Source: Macrothele yani (taxonomy: Eukaryota; Arthropoda; Arachnida; Araneae; Macrothelidae). From it: a DNA stretch of 64,000 bases. The stretch lies in the NCBI GenBank assembly GCA_039090855.1, contig CM077028.1, positions 65,105,054-65,169,053 on the forward strand, given 5' to 3'. Position 1 is the first letter of the stretch. Each line of letters opens with the position of its first letter. This document shows positions 63,991 through 64,000 of this stretch, piece after piece. Position numbers and translations under genes: made by a program. The notes under the pieces were generated by a model, which saw only the letters and a program-made list of their open reading frames with translations, did not search any database and was not told the origin of the DNA.

Positions 63991-64000
63991 TTTTTTGCTC

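Overview
The window looks like a repeat-dense, intergenic or pericentromeric piece of an AT-rich animal genome. The best guess is an arthropod, perhaps a chelicerate (spider, tick, scorpion or horseshoe crab relative). The grounds are Tc1/mariner, hAT, Penelope-like, RTE-like and I/Jockey-type LINE relics with arthropod-style protein motifs, two tRNA-derived SINE-like families, and long satellites. The taxon is inference from remembered family resemblance. I found no intact host gene, no true tRNA or rRNA gene and no bacterial-type feature. Every recognisable coding stretch is a mobile-element gene, and nearly all are broken.

Layout: 1-2970 holds two decayed Tc1/mariner elements (minus strand). 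3060-4544 is a fold-back whose left arm carries four 145-bp tandem units and whose right arm carries one. 4545-21621 is a 17-kb array of about 102 monomers of a 167-bp satellite with nested higher-order duplications. 21741-22290 holds short tandem repeats and a LINE 3' end. 22384-26866 holds two Tc1 elements; the second has six tandem copies of part of its own transposase gene. 28988-30373 is a non-autonomous hAT. 31498-34520 mixes tRNA-derived repeats, a Tc1 fragment and a hammerhead-bearing fold-back. 34521-36039 is a Tc3-like element, followed by a palindromic MITE. 36690-39218 is a LINE with only its first ORF, followed by a 49-bp minisatellite.

From 40 kb on: SINEs, a mariner-like element (41788-43089), a hammerhead-like repeat at 43.5 kb, clustered SINEs, and an element with inverted GAATTC/TCGAAA minisatellite ends (47.85-49.58 kb). 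Two degraded Penelope-like copies (52.9-57.2 kb) are interrupted by a SINE and two Tc1 elements. A 105-bp satellite (58.3-59.7 kb) is interrupted by an RTE-like 3' end and a SINE. A hAT pseudo-element (60541-63868) sits inside a tRNA-derived repeat.

The elements do not cooperate as a pathway; what can be read is insertion history, much of it datable by nesting and target-site duplications (TSDs). The most unusual signals are the nested higher-order satellite, the in-element tandem amplification in Tc1, self-cleaving-ribozyme-like cores in inverted Penelope-type repeats, the ORF1-only LINE, and elements whose terminal repeats are themselves minisatellites. All coordinates of repeat edges are estimates by eye.
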